Source: AWTP1-13 sp963840445 (GTDB lineage Bacteria > Pseudomonadota > Alphaproteobacteria > Rhizobiales > Hyphomicrobiaceae). From it: DNA of 64,000 nucleotides. The stretch spans positions 1 to 64,000 of the forward strand of contig CAWIZC010000037.1 in assembly GCA_963840445.1 (NCBI GenBank), in the 5' to 3' direction. Position numbers and translations under genes: made by a program. Position 1 is the first letter of the stretch. Each line of letters begins with the position of its first letter. The notes below the pieces were generated by a model that was given only the letters and a program-made list of their open reading frames with translations, ran no database searches and was not told the DNA's origin. Below, piece after piece: positions 36,231-45,068 of the stretch.

Positions 36231-37529
36231 ATGCCCAAAGGATTCCAGCTTGGTCTCGCGATATCCACCTTGATGGCCGGCGCGCTCCTGCTCGGCACGA
36301 CCACGGCGAGCAGGGCCGAGGACGCCACGCTCGAGGTTTGGACGCATGAGGCAGACGAGAGCGCCAAGGTCGCCTTCCGCGAGCTTGCGGCCCGCAACCT
36401 CGAGAAGGCCAACCCCGGCGTCAAGGTGAAAATCACCTGGTACGAGAAGAACCCGCTGATCGCCGCCCTGAAAACGGCGCTTCCGGCCGGCAAGGGTCCC
36501 GACGTCTTCTACCTCGAGCCCGACCAGACCGAATACATCACGGCGGGCTATGTGATCCCGCTCGACGACCTCGTGAACTGGAACAACATCGAGCCTTGGG
36601 CCCGCAAGGTATGGATGCATGACGGCAAGACCTTCGGCGTGCCGCAGGAGGCCTATACCAACGAGCTCTACTATAACAAGGACGCCCTGAAGAAGCTGGA
36701 CGTGACGCTTCCCGCCAACGGCCAGCTTACGCAGGCGCAGTTTCTCGACCTTGTGAAAAAGGCGAAGGCCGCCAACATCACGCCGATCGGGCAAGGTGTC
36801 GGCGACCGGCCCTATCCGGGCGCCTATATCGTCGGCGAGGCTCTTTTGCGCAAGCTGGGACCAGACGATTACCAGAAGCTATTCACCGGCAAGCTCTCGT
36901 TCGCCGACCCGCGTGTTGTCGACGTGCTGAAGTGGGTCAAGGAGCTGGTGGATGCCGGAGCGTATCCCAAGAACTTCATGACGCTGAAGCTCGGCGAGTC
37001 GCACCAGTACTTCTATAGCAAGCCTGGGTCGCTCATGCTGCCGATGGGAAGCTGGTACACGGGACGCGCGTTCGTGCCCGAGGAGAAGGGCGGCCAACCC
37101 AAGGACTTCCCGATCGGCATCATGCAATTCCCGGCGATGGACGGCGGTGCTTGCAACGACTGCAAAACTTCCGCCATCGGGGCGAGCTTCGTGATCAACA
37201 AGGCGAGCAAGCAGAAGGAACTGGCGGCGAAGTTCCTCGACGCGATGTCAACGCCGGAAATGGGCAAGATGTGGATCGAGACCGTCTACCTCCAGACCGG
37301 CATCAAGGCAGACGCAAAGAACTTCACCGGCCCTTATGCCGGCTATTTCACCGAGTTGATGGCGCGTCAGCAGGGAACGAAGTACTTCATCGGCGCGCCG
37401 CGGGACATCATCAGCGACGGGGGTTGCAAGGACGGCTTCGCTCAAGTGCTGAACTCCGGCTTCCCAGGTGGACTGCTGACCGTCGATCAAACCGTTCAGG
37501 CAATGAACAAGGCCTGCTTCAAGGGCTGA
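36231..37529 (+). CDS. Carbohydrate ABC transporter substrate-binding protein (family 1, MalE/UgpB-like)
   Basis: 432 residues. Start ATG 36231, with GGAG upstream, five codons inside the open frame. Signal peptide MPKGFQLGLAISTLMAGALLLG, cleavage near SRAED. The mature part has TLEVWTHEADES, the linker LNxFYLEPDQ-like FYLEPDQTEYI, and GVPQEAYTNELYYNKDAL, all normal for extracellular solute-binding family 1. First gene of a seven-gene plus-strand operon ending with the D-threonine-aldolase-like enzyme; sugar, polyol or sugar acid are likely ligands. Confidence 0.9.
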   Translation: MPKGFQLGLAISTLMAGALLLGTTTASRAEDATLEVWTHEADESAKVAFRELAARNLEKANPGVKVKITWYEKNPLIAALKTALPAGKGPDVFYLEPDQTEYITAGYVIPLDDLVNWNNIEPWARKVWMHDGKTFGVPQEAYTNELYYNKDALKKLDVTLPANGQLTQAQFLDLVKKAKAANITPIGQGVGDRPYPGAYIVGEALLRKLGPDDYQKLFTGKLSFADPRVVDVLKWVKELVDAGAYPKNFMTLKLGESHQYFYSKPGSLMLPMGSWYTGRAFVPEEKGGQPKDFPIGIMQFPAMDGGACNDCKTSAIGASFVINKASKQKELAAKFLDAMSTPEMGKMWIETVYLQTGIKADAKNFTGPYAGYFTELMARQQGTKYFIGAPRDIISDGGCKDGFAQVLNSGFPGGLLTVDQTVQAMNKACFKG

Positions 37530-37688
37530 GTTGGCTCCTCTGAGCCCGGACTGCCAGGGGCGATGCGGGGAAGCCCTGGCATCCAGCCTGTGACGGAGCC
37601 TTTTGGATCGATCAGCAAGGCAACCTCTCTTTGTTCAAACCGGCCGTGGGCGTCCGCTGCCGTGTCACCCTGGGCGTCAAACCGAGCA

Positions 37689-38654
37689 ATGACAGTCAAT
37701 CCGGCTGACAAGCCAGCCTCCAAGACTTGGACCCGGAAGATTTGGGCTGGGCGAAGCAGCCAGGAAGGCGCCCGAAGCATAAGGCCCGAGTTGCTGCTGG
37801 TGTTCTTGGCGCCAGCCCTGCTGCTCTATCTCGGCTTTGCCGTGTATCCCGTGCTGCGCACGGTCTTCAACAGCTTCCACGCCATCAAGCCGCACGGAGT
37901 CGTCGAGTTCGTCGGCGTGAGCAACTTCGCGGCGCTCATGCGTGACGATACGTTCTTCAAGGCAGTCGGCAACACGGCGATTTTCACCATTGTCGCTACG
38001 CTCGTCGATGTGTTCGGCGGCCTTTTGCTGGCGCTGTGCCTTTTTGCACGAGCGCCACTTTCAGGCCTCTTGAGGGTCGTCTGGTTCACCCCCGTCCTCA
38101 TCTCGTACGTGGTTGTCGGCGTTATCTGGGTGTGGATCTACGACTACGACTGGGGCCTCGCCAATACGATACTTCGCAAGATCGGGCTCGGTGCCTATGA
38201 GCAGTCCTGGCTCGGCCACCCGAGCACGGCGCTCTGGTCGGTGATGGTGGCTCACATCTGGAAGTGGGCAGGCTTCAACATGATCGTGTTTCTCGCGGCG
38301 CTCTATGCGCTGCCGGGCGAGGTACTAGGGGCTGCCGAGCTCGATAACTGCGGCTGGATCGCCAAGCTGTTCTACATCATCATCCCGATGCTGCGCGGCA
38401 CGATCGTCAATCTCCTGATCCTGTCGTTCATCGGCAAGATGATGATCTTTGACCTCGTCTGGATCATGACGGCGGGCGGCCCCCTCTGGTCGACCGAGAC
38501 CGTCTCCACGTACGTCTATAAGCGGGCGTTCGACTGGAACACGTTCGATCTCGGCTACCCGTCAGCGATCGCAGTGTTGTGGTTCGCAATCATCCTCGGC
38601 TTCGTCGCCGTACTCTCGCGCGTGTTGCGCCAGCGCGATCGGCTGGAGTTCTGA
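37689..38654 (+). CDS. Carbohydrate ABC transporter permease, MalF/UgpA-like
   Basis: 321 residues from ATG 37689; the open frame runs from 37563 but no domain precedes this Met. About six membrane spans (LLLVFLAPALLLYLGFAVYPVL is the first). The EAA loop is LPGEVLGAAELDNCGWIAKLF followed by IIPMLRGTI. It lies about 160 nt after the binding-protein gene; the following permease starts 3 nt later. Confidence 0.88.
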   Translation: MTVNPADKPASKTWTRKIWAGRSSQEGARSIRPELLLVFLAPALLLYLGFAVYPVLRTVFNSFHAIKPHGVVEFVGVSNFAALMRDDTFFKAVGNTAIFTIVATLVDVFGGLLLALCLFARAPLSGLLRVVWFTPVLISYVVVGVIWVWIYDYDWGLANTILRKIGLGAYEQSWLGHPSTALWSVMVAHIWKWAGFNMIVFLAALYALPGEVLGAAELDNCGWIAKLFYIIIPMLRGTIVNLLILSFIGKMMIFDLVWIMTAGGPLWSTETVSTYVYKRAFDWNTFDLGYPSAIAVLWFAIILGFVAVLSRVLRQRDRLEF

Positions 38655-38656
38655 CT

Positions 38657-39499
38657 GTGGGGATCGATCTCGCGACCCGGCTTCCGGCCCTTTGGAGGGC
38701 GCCGCTGCTCCTCTTTATTACCGTCTACACATTGATCACCGGTGGCCCTTTCCTCTGGGTCGCGGCGATGTCGCTGCGCACGACCGATGAGATCTTCAAA
38801 GACCCGTATGGCCTGCCCTCGCCCGTGCACTGGGAGAAGTTCCCGGAAGCCTGGTTCAAGTCGAACTATCACACCTACTTCTGGAACAGCGTCGTCATAG
38901 TGGTTGCCGCCGTCGCACTCGTGACGGTCATCGGCGCCATGGCGGCGCATTGTCTTGCCCGCTACCAATTTCGCGGCAACCGCGCCGTGCGCTTCCTCAT
39001 ACTCTCGGGCCTGATCCTGCCGCCGCAGCTGCTGATCCTCGCCCTGTTTCAGATCCTGCTCGAGCTCAATCTCTACAACTCGTTTACGGGCCTGATCCTC
39101 GTCTACGTCGCGACCCACATTGCGATGACGGTCTACATCCTCGAAGGGTTCTTTGCGCAGATACCCCAGGACCTGTTCGACGCGGCGCGAATGGACGGCT
39201 ATTCCGACATCGAGATCTTCTGGCGCATCACGCTGCCGATCGGCGCTCCGGCGATCTTCACCACGGTAACGCTGAATTTCATCATTCTCTGGAACGAGTT
39301 CCTGTTCGCGGTCGTACTGATGACCGACGACGACAAGCGCACGCTGCCACTTGGCATCATGCACTTCATGGGGAGCCATCAGCTCGATATCGGCATGGCC
39401 GCAACGGGGCTGATGATCGCCATCCTGCCGGTGATGATGATCTATGCCTTCTTCTCCGAGACGATGATCAAGGGCATGACGGCAGGCGCGGTTCGCTGA
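38657..39499 (+). CDS. Carbohydrate ABC transporter permease, MalG/UgpE-like
   Basis: 280 residues. GTG 38657 is chosen because the open frame upstream lies in the previous gene. Six membrane spans (LLLFITVYTLITGGPFLWV first) and the EAA loop LFDAARMDGYSDIEIFWRITL, then PIGAPAI. The C-terminal span ends ...FSETMIKGMTAGAVR, characteristic of MalG-type permeases. Confidence 0.89.
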   Translation: MGIDLATRLPALWRAPLLLFITVYTLITGGPFLWVAAMSLRTTDEIFKDPYGLPSPVHWEKFPEAWFKSNYHTYFWNSVVIVVAAVALVTVIGAMAAHCLARYQFRGNRAVRFLILSGLILPPQLLILALFQILLELNLYNSFTGLILVYVATHIAMTVYILEGFFAQIPQDLFDAARMDGYSDIEIFWRITLPIGAPAIFTTVTLNFIILWNEFLFAVVLMTDDDKRTLPLGIMHFMGSHQLDIGMAATGLMIAILPVMMIYAFFSETMIKGMTAGAVR

Positions 39500-39511
39500 G
39501 ACGAGGGCACG

Positions 39512-40639
39512 GTGGCAGTCATCACAGTGGCTAACCTGATGAAGCGTTACGAGGGCGCCGAGACGCCTGCCGTGCGTGACGTCAGCTTCACCGTTGCCGA
39601 TCGCGAGTTCCTCGTGCTGCTCGGGCCGTCGGGCTGCGGTAAGTCGACCGTGCTGCGCATGATTGCGGGGCTTGAGCCGATCTCGGCAGGCACGGTCTCG
39701 ATCGATGGTCGCGTGGTCAATCAGGTGCCTGCAAAAGCGCGCGACATCGCCATGGTGTTCCAGTCCTACGCGCTGTACCCCCATATGACGGTCTTCAACA
39801 ACCTTGCGTTCGGGCTGCGCCGCCGCAGTGTCGCGCGGGAGGAGATCGAGCGTCGGGTGCGTAGCGTCGCCGGGCGGCTGGGGCTCGGCGAACTCCTCGA
39901 ACGCAAGCCGCATGCGCTCTCGGGCGGGCAGCGCCAGCGCGTCGCGCTCGGCCGCGCCATCGTGCGCGACCCCAAGGTGTTCCTGTTCGACGAACCGCTC
40001 TCCAACCTCGATGCGGCCCTGCGCGCCAGCACCCGGAACGACCTGATCCGACAACAACGGGAAATCGGCACGACGTCGATCTACGTCACGCACGATCAGG
40101 TCGAGGCCATGACCATGGGCGATCGCATCTGCATCATGAACCACGGCGAGATGGTGCAGTTGGGCCGTCCGCTGGAGGTCTACCGGCGACCGGCAAATAC
40201 CTTCGTCGCGCGCTTTCTCGGCAACCCGCCCATGAACCTGCTGAGCGGGCGTCTGGTCGATCTCGGCGGGCGGCCGGGTATCGAGATCGCGGGACATCGC
40301 GTCGCGCTCGGGGGGGCTTGGAGCCAGCTTATCGGCACGCATGGCGATCGTGACGTGATCGTCGGCGTACGGCCCGAAGACCTCTACGAGCATGCGACCG
40401 ACCAGCGGGAGATGCAACGCTTGCCGGTGCGCGTGATCTCGATCGAGCCGCTGGGCGCCGAGACCATACTGCTGATGGCGCTGGAGAGATCGGGTGAGGA
40501 AGTCGTGGCCCGGGTCGGCAGAGACACCCTGCTCTCGCCGGGTGCCAAGACCGATATTCTCCTCGATCCGGCCGGCCTGCATCTGTTCGACAAAACGACC
40601 ACAATCGCGATCGCACCGGGAGGCGGATTGTCCTCATGA
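39512..40639 (+). CDS. Carbohydrate ABC transporter ATPase (UgpC/MsmK type)
   Basis: 375 residues, start GTG 39512. Walker A GPSGCGKST, Q-loop with MVFQSYALYPHMTV, signature LSGGQRQRVALGRAI and Walker B VFLFDEPLSNLDAALR. C-terminal TOBE-type domain (MNLLSGRLV, VGVRPEDLYEHA). The stop overlaps the following amidohydrolase start (40636-40639). The MalK/UgpC subgroup handles many sugars and glycerol-3-phosphate. Confidence 0.9.
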   Translation: MAVITVANLMKRYEGAETPAVRDVSFTVADREFLVLLGPSGCGKSTVLRMIAGLEPISAGTVSIDGRVVNQVPAKARDIAMVFQSYALYPHMTVFNNLAFGLRRRSVAREEIERRVRSVAGRLGLGELLERKPHALSGGQRQRVALGRAIVRDPKVFLFDEPLSNLDAALRASTRNDLIRQQREIGTTSIYVTHDQVEAMTMGDRICIMNHGEMVQLGRPLEVYRRPANTFVARFLGNPPMNLLSGRLVDLGGRPGIEIAGHRVALGGAWSQLIGTHGDRDVIVGVRPEDLYEHATDQREMQRLPVRVISIEPLGAETILLMALERSGEEVVARVGRDTLLSPGAKTDILLDPAGLHLFDKTTTIAIAPGGGLSS

Positions 40640-41466
40640 CAGCAGCAGGCATCGACTGTCACGCGCACATCATCGATTTGAAGCGGTTTCCGCTATCACC
40701 GGGACGAGGCTACAAGCCGACACCGGAGGAGAGCGGGACGCGCGAGGAGTTCGCCGCCACGCTCGACGCGCACGGCATCGCGCGCGGGGTGCTGGTGCAG
40801 CTTTCCGGCTATGGCACGGACAATCGGGTGCTACTCGATGCGATCGCTGCCTACCCAGGGCGCTTCAAGGCGATTGCCGTGATTGCCCCGTCGATCACCG
40901 ACCGCATGCTCGAGGACCTGGCGGGCGGGGGCGTGGTCGGGGTGCGCTTCAACCTGGTGAGCTACGATCGCGATGCGCTGGTGCGGCCGGATGCGCCGAA
41001 GCTGCTCGCGCGCATCAAAGCTCTCGGGTGGTTTGCGCAGGTCTATGCCGATGACGCGCAATGGCAGGCCGCGGCTCCGGTCTTGCGGGCGAGCAACGTC
41101 AACGTCATCGTCGATCATCTGGGTGTGCGCGGCCTGGCACGCGGCATCGGGCAGAGGGGCTTCCAGGAGGTGCTGTCGCTCGGCAGCGACGGGCGCGCGA
41201 TCGTCAAGCTGTCGGGCTTGTACCGGATTTCGGCTCAGCAAAGCCAATTCACCGACCTCGATCCGTTCGTCGAGCGGTTGGTTGCTGCGTTCGGCATCGA
41301 CCGATGCGTGTGGGGCTCGGATTGGCCCTTCATCAACACGAGCCTGAGGCCGATCTATGCCGACCAACTCGCCCCGCTGCGACGTTGGCTGCCGGATGAA
41401 GCCGATCGGGCGAAGGTGCTCGCGGCCAATGGTTCGCGTCTGTTCAAGTTCGAGGATGCAGCATGA
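40636..41466 (+). CDS. Amidohydrolase-family (amidohydrolase_2) metal-dependent hydrolase
   Basis: 276-residue TIM-barrel hydrolase. The opening strand GIDCHAHIID contains the HxH metal site (His9, His11). C-terminal RCVWGSDWPFINTS holds the catalytic Asp. Relatives include 2-pyrone-4,6-dicarboxylate lactonases, L-fuconolactonases and isoxanthopterin-like deaminases. Lactonase of an oxidised sugar is plausible, given the ABC importer upstream and the dehydrogenase downstream, each overlapping its neighbour by 4 nt. Confidence 0.85.
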   Translation: MTAAGIDCHAHIIDLKRFPLSPGRGYKPTPEESGTREEFAATLDAHGIARGVLVQLSGYGTDNRVLLDAIAAYPGRFKAIAVIAPSITDRMLEDLAGGGVVGVRFNLVSYDRDALVRPDAPKLLARIKALGWFAQVYADDAQWQAAAPVLRASNVNVIVDHLGVRGLARGIGQRGFQEVLSLGSDGRAIVKLSGLYRISAQQSQFTDLDPFVERLVAAFGIDRCVWGSDWPFINTSLRPIYADQLAPLRRWLPDEADRAKVLAANGSRLFKFEDAA

Positions 41467-42515
41467 GCGTCGGGACGACGGGCCGGAGCGGGCCATTGAA
41501 AGTCGCGTTGGCAGGTGCCGGGATGATTTCCTGGTTCCATCTGGTCGGCTGGCGCAATGTTGGGTCGCGCGTGCGCCTGGTTGCCGTCTGCGATCCCAGC
41601 CTTGCCAACGCCCGGGCCCGCGCCGACGAGTTCGGCATCGAACACGTGTTCCAGGACCGCGACGCCATGCTCGAGGCAGTCGCCATCGATGCGCTGGACG
41701 TGGCATCGCCGCGCGAGACGCACGCGGACTGGGTCGACGCCGCCGTGGCGCGCGGGATTGACGTGCTGTGCCAGAAGCCGCTGACGCCCAACCTGATGCA
41801 ATCGGAGGCCCTTGTGCGGCGCATCGCTGGGCGCGCGCGGCTGATGGTGCACGAGAATTGGCGGTTTCGTCCGTGGTACCGGCAATTGCGGCGCTGGATC
41901 GCCGACGGCGAACTCGGCGATGTGTGTCTTGCCCGCATGGCGATGATCAATTCGGGGCTTCTGCCCGATTCTGAAGGCCATCGCCCGGCTCTGGTCCGGC
42001 AGCCGTTCATGCAACACGAAGAGCGGCTGATGATTGCCGAGGTACTGATCCACCATCTCGACACGATGCGCTATCTGTGCGGCGAGATGCGCGTGCTGGG
42101 GGCTCGCGTCGGCCACACCCTGGCGGACGTGCGCGGCGAAACGGCGGCTGCCATCTATCTGGAGACGGCTGCGGGAGCGCCCGTCGAGGTCAGCGGTACG
42201 ATGGCGGCGCCGGGCTTTCCGGCGCGACCGCCCGATCGCCTGGAGATTATCGGCAGCAAGGCGAGCGCAACCTTTGCCGACAATCAACTGCGCCTGCTTG
42301 GGCCAGCGCCCCGCGCCGAGACGTACGACAGCGCGGCCGGCTACCAGGCAAGCTTCGATGGCGTGATCGCCCACTTCGTTGATTGTCTCGAGAGTGGAGC
42401 GCCGTTCGAGACCGGTCCCGACGACAATCTCGAGACCCTTCGCCTCGTTGAGCACGCCTATTGGTCGGCCGGCATGCACAGGCTCGCCGGCAACGGTCGC
42501 GGGAGAGATCGATGA
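41463..42515 (+). CDS. Gfo/Idh/MocA-family NAD(P)-dependent oxidoreductase
   Basis: 350 residues. Rossmann motif LKVALAGAGMISWFHLVGW at about residues 12-30 and the family's CQKPL (from VLCQKPLTP, in place of CEKPL), containing the catalytic Lys, near 104. The C-terminal part is the usual alpha/beta substrate domain (EVLIHHLDTMRYLCGEM). Family members oxidise sugars, inositols or amino sugars. Between a lactonase-like and a PLP gene, with ATGA overlaps on both sides. Confidence 0.87.
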   Translation: MSVGTTGRSGPLKVALAGAGMISWFHLVGWRNVGSRVRLVAVCDPSLANARARADEFGIEHVFQDRDAMLEAVAIDALDVASPRETHADWVDAAVARGIDVLCQKPLTPNLMQSEALVRRIAGRARLMVHENWRFRPWYRQLRRWIADGELGDVCLARMAMINSGLLPDSEGHRPALVRQPFMQHEERLMIAEVLIHHLDTMRYLCGEMRVLGARVGHTLADVRGETAAAIYLETAAGAPVEVSGTMAAPGFPARPPDRLEIIGSKASATFADNQLRLLGPAPRAETYDSAAGYQASFDGVIAHFVDCLESGAPFETGPDDNLETLRLVEHAYWSAGMHRLAGNGRGRDR

Positions 42516-43627
42516 ACCAGAACCGCTATCCGCAGGCTGCGCTCGTTGGGGCGCTGAAGACCGCCGTCGACACCCCGGCGCTGCTGGTCGACCTCGATGT
42601 CATGGAGGCGAACATGGCGCGCGTTCTTGCCACCTGCCGCAAGAACGGCGTCGCCTGGCGGCCGCACTGCAAAGGTCACAAGTCGCCGGACATCGCGAGG
42701 CGCGAGGTCGCAGCAGGCGCCATCGGCGTCACGTGCGCCAAACTCGGTGAGGCGGAGGTGATGGCGGCGGCCGGTATCAGCGATATCCTGATCGCCAACC
42801 AGGTCGTGGGCGCTACAAAAGTCGCGCGATTGATGCAACTGCTCGACAAGGCGCGTGTCGTCGTCGCGGTGGACAGCGTCGCCAACGTCGAGGAGTTGGC
42901 GCGCGCGGCAACCTCGGCCGGCAAGACCGCCGAGGTCGTCATCGAGGTCGATGTCGGCATGCAGCGCGCGGGCGTTGCGCCAGGCGATCCCGTTCTTGAG
43001 TTGGCCAAGGAAATCGCGGCGCGGCCGGGCGTGAAGCTGGTCGGTCTGTTCACCTGGGAGAGCCAGGCGACACGGATCGCCGATCAGGCGGAAAAAGCTC
43101 GCGTGGTGCAGTCCGCTCTAAGCAAGGTGGCGAGCACCGCCAAAGCCTGCGCGGACGCCGGCCATAGCATGGCGATCGTGAGCTGCGGGGGGACCGGCAC
43201 CTTTCCCTACTGCGCGGAGCAACAAGGCATCAGCGAGATCCAGGCCGGCGGGGCGATCTTCAGTGATGTGCACTATCGCGAGCACTATCACACGGACTTC
43301 GCACCGGCGCTGACCATCCTCGCGACCGTAACCAGCCGGCCGAACCCTACGCGCATCATTCTCGACGCCGGCCGCAAGGCCATGAGCTGCGACATGGCGA
43401 TGCCGGCGCCGCTCGGACTGCCGGCAATTGCGGAGGTCAAGCTGTCGGCCGAGCATGGCAAGATCGAGCTTGCCGCACCGAGCGATACGCCGCGCATCGG
43501 CGACAAGATAGAGCTCATATGCGGCTACTCGGATTCGACCGTGTTCCTGCACGATCAGATCGTGGCCGTTCGCAAGGGGCGCATCGAGGCCATCTGGCCG
43601 CTGCTCGCGCGCGGCAAGCTGGCGTAG
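42512..43627 (+). CDS. DSD1-type PLP enzyme (D-threonine aldolase / D-serine dehydratase-like)
   Basis: 371 residues from ATG 42512. Fold-type III PLP enzyme: TPALLVDLDVMEANMARV, and the PLP Lys in RPHCKGHKSPDI (PHxKxHK-type motif). C-terminal block CGYSDSTVFLHDQIVAVRKGRIEAIWP holds the Zn-binding His and a Cys pair region as in D-threonine aldolase. Likely cleaves a beta-hydroxy D-amino acid into glycine and an aldehyde, or dehydrates it. Its place in a sugar-type ABC operon suggests the substrate is an amino-polyol or hydroxyamino acid. Confidence 0.85.
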   Translation: MNQNRYPQAALVGALKTAVDTPALLVDLDVMEANMARVLATCRKNGVAWRPHCKGHKSPDIARREVAAGAIGVTCAKLGEAEVMAAAGISDILIANQVVGATKVARLMQLLDKARVVVAVDSVANVEELARAATSAGKTAEVVIEVDVGMQRAGVAPGDPVLELAKEIAARPGVKLVGLFTWESQATRIADQAEKARVVQSALSKVASTAKACADAGHSMAIVSCGGTGTFPYCAEQQGISEIQAGGAIFSDVHYREHYHTDFAPALTILATVTSRPNPTRIILDAGRKAMSCDMAMPAPLGLPAIAEVKLSAEHGKIELAAPSDTPRIGDKIELICGYSDSTVFLHDQIVAVRKGRIEAIWPLLARGKLA

Positions 43628-43665
43628 GGTGCCTCACTCATACTTCAAGGATTTCCGGCGGGCAC

Positions 43666-43986
43666 TCAAGGCGAACCGCCTTCGGTGCCGAGTTTGCCGT
43701 CGCGTTCCATGGCTCGATACCACTCTGCCGTGCCGACGCGGTTATTCTCGGCTCGACTCGCACCATAAGCGGGTATCGCGTTGTCGTCCCTGCGGGCACC
43801 GGTGCTGGGTACCCAGCGACAATGCCGCTTGCCGTCGCTGGTCCAGCAGCGACGATAGTCGATCCGCTCGACGGGTGAGATCGCAACCGCACCGGAACGC
43901 AGACCGGATGCAGGACCGGCCAAAGCCATACCAGGCAGCGTCGCAATCGCCGCTCCGAACGCAAAGAACGCAGCTGTCGGGCGCAT
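43666..43986 (-). CDS. Small exported protein of unknown function
   Basis: 106 residues. Signal peptide MRPTAAFFAFGAAIATLPGM, cleavage near ALAGP. The mature part holds DYRRCWTSDGKRHCRWVP, two Cys 8 residues apart flanked by basic and aromatic residues, then Asn/Arg-rich sequence. AGGAGA before the ATG supports the start. Similar RRCW...HCRWV proteins are common in Bradyrhizobium relatives; no function is known. Confidence 0.6.
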   Translation of the reverse strand: MRPTAAFFAFGAAIATLPGMALAGPASGLRSGAVAISPVERIDYRRCWTSDGKRHCRWVPSTGARRDDNAIPAYGASRAENNRVGTAEWYRAMERDGKLGTEGGSP

Positions 43987-44375
43987 GTGTCTCTCCTTTG
44001 GTCGGGGTCACACTTTTCACAAAGCATGCACCTACTTCGCATTCACATGCATTGAACAATGTCGTTACACCGAACCGCTCGTGTGGCTGCCAGCGCTGTA
44101 TCCATCTGACACGCGGCCCCGGCCAGGTTCGCCAGGTCTGCTGCAGCCGTGGCGGACACCGACCCGGTTGCAGTTCGCGCACCACGCGGGTTCGCCTCAA
44201 GGGGTGGCGATCGCCCCCAAAAAATGTGCATTGCGGCGACGGATCGGCGTTGGGGCGAGCGTTTGCCTTACTGACAGAAGGGCAGGCATAGCGTTGTCGT
44301 TCTGTCCGCTCCAGCATCAGCATTTTCAGCTCGGAGCGATGATTGTGTGACCATCACTTCAAGGGAGTCCTACTC
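43987..44375. other. Intergenic region upstream of a 39-residue peptide gene
   Basis: About 390 nt between divergent small-protein genes. I see no conserved coding frame. It should contain promoters for both the RRCW protein (minus) and the peptide (plus). Confidence 0.4.
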
Positions 44376-44495
44376 ATGAAGACGATTATGTCTGCTCTGA
44401 TCGCACTCTCCGTTCTGGCAAGCGTATCAGCCCCCGCGAGCGCGGCCTGGGATACCAAGGCGTTCTGGGACGAGCTGGCTCGCACGGCGCAGTAA
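44376..44495 (+). CDS. 39-residue exported peptide
   Basis: Too short for ordinary ORF thresholds but well supported. AAGGGAG lies 10 nt before the ATG, the signal peptide is MKTIMSALIALSVLASVSAP with cleavage at ASA-A, and a strong intrinsic terminator follows within 35 nt. The mature peptide would be about 15 residues (AWDTKAFWDELARTAQ). Similar MKTIM-ALxALSVLA peptides with a D-x-K-x-F-(F/Y/W) C-terminus occur in Rhizobiales; no function has been shown. Confidence 0.65.
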   Translation: MKTIMSALIALSVLASVSAPASAAWDTKAFWDELARTAQ

Positions 44496-44526
44496 GCGTC
44501 AGCCGTTTGATCTCCACGAAGGTGGG

Positions 44527-44557
44527 AGCCCCGACCGCCATGCGGCCGGGGCTTTTT
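44527..44557 (+). terminator. Intrinsic terminator of the 39-residue peptide gene
   Basis: AGCCCCGACCGC pairs with GCGGCCGGGGCT across a CAT loop with one A-C mismatch, directly followed by TTTTTG. The best terminator in the window. Confidence 0.85.
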
Positions 44558-44615
44558 GTTGCCTCGCGGATGGTGCCTGCCGCGTCTCGGCTTGTTGAAG
44601 TCCGCCGATGCCGTG

Positions 44616-44630
44616 CTTCGACAAGCTCAG
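44616..44630 (+). repeat. Single copy of a TTCGACAAGCTCAG repeat
   Basis: CTTCGACAAGCTCAG also occurs, as an inverted pair, at 51584-51633. Such sequences are dispersed in many alphaproteobacterial intergenic regions. Confidence 0.5.
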
Positions 44631-44681
44631 CACTGGGGAGCGGCCGATCCCGTTTCGCAAGTGCTATTGGCCCGAAACACT

Positions 44682-44906
44682 TTAGCCGCGCGCGCGTCGG
44701 CGTTCGCCGGCGCGCCGCTCGGTGGGAAGCTCGTGAACCTCGGCCGTCGGTAGCGCTTCCTCAACGTGCTTTTGGGTTTCCTCGATGTGCTTCCTGCGCG
44801 GCGCGGGCTCGGGCGGACTGAGCTTGTCGAGCATCCACCAGCCGATGTACCTGCGCCAGCGTCGGATGAGCTGGGTCAGCGCGCCCGGGGGCGGTCCATC
44901 AATCAC
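44682..44906 (-). CDS. Small basic hypothetical protein
   Basis: 74 residues starting at GTG 44906 with GGAG nine nt upstream. It opens VIDGPPPGALTQLIRRWRRY, then IGWWMLDKLSPPEP, and a long charged C-terminal stretch ending in Arg-rich sequence (ERRAGERRRARG). No family is recognised; it could be spurious because high GC supports such frames. Confidence 0.35.
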   Translation of the reverse strand: MIDGPPPGALTQLIRRWRRYIGWWMLDKLSPPEPAPRRKHIEETQKHVEEALPTAEVHELPTERRAGERRRARG

Positions 44907-45068
44907 TGCACATTCTCCAACACAGGGCCGGCGGACCTGACCATGTATAGCGGAGACGCGCGCATTCAACGCTGAGTTGCGAAAATGTAATCTTGGCGCA
45001 GCGTAACCTTTGCTGACCCGAGCGTGGTCGCCGCCATAGCTCCGTGCGTTATTGGCTCCCCGCCTGGA

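Noticed and set aside
38555..40582. 675-codon minus-strand frame
   Set aside because: Antisense shadow of the permease and ATPase genes; His/Arg/Asp-rich translation without domains, typical of GC-rich complementary frames.
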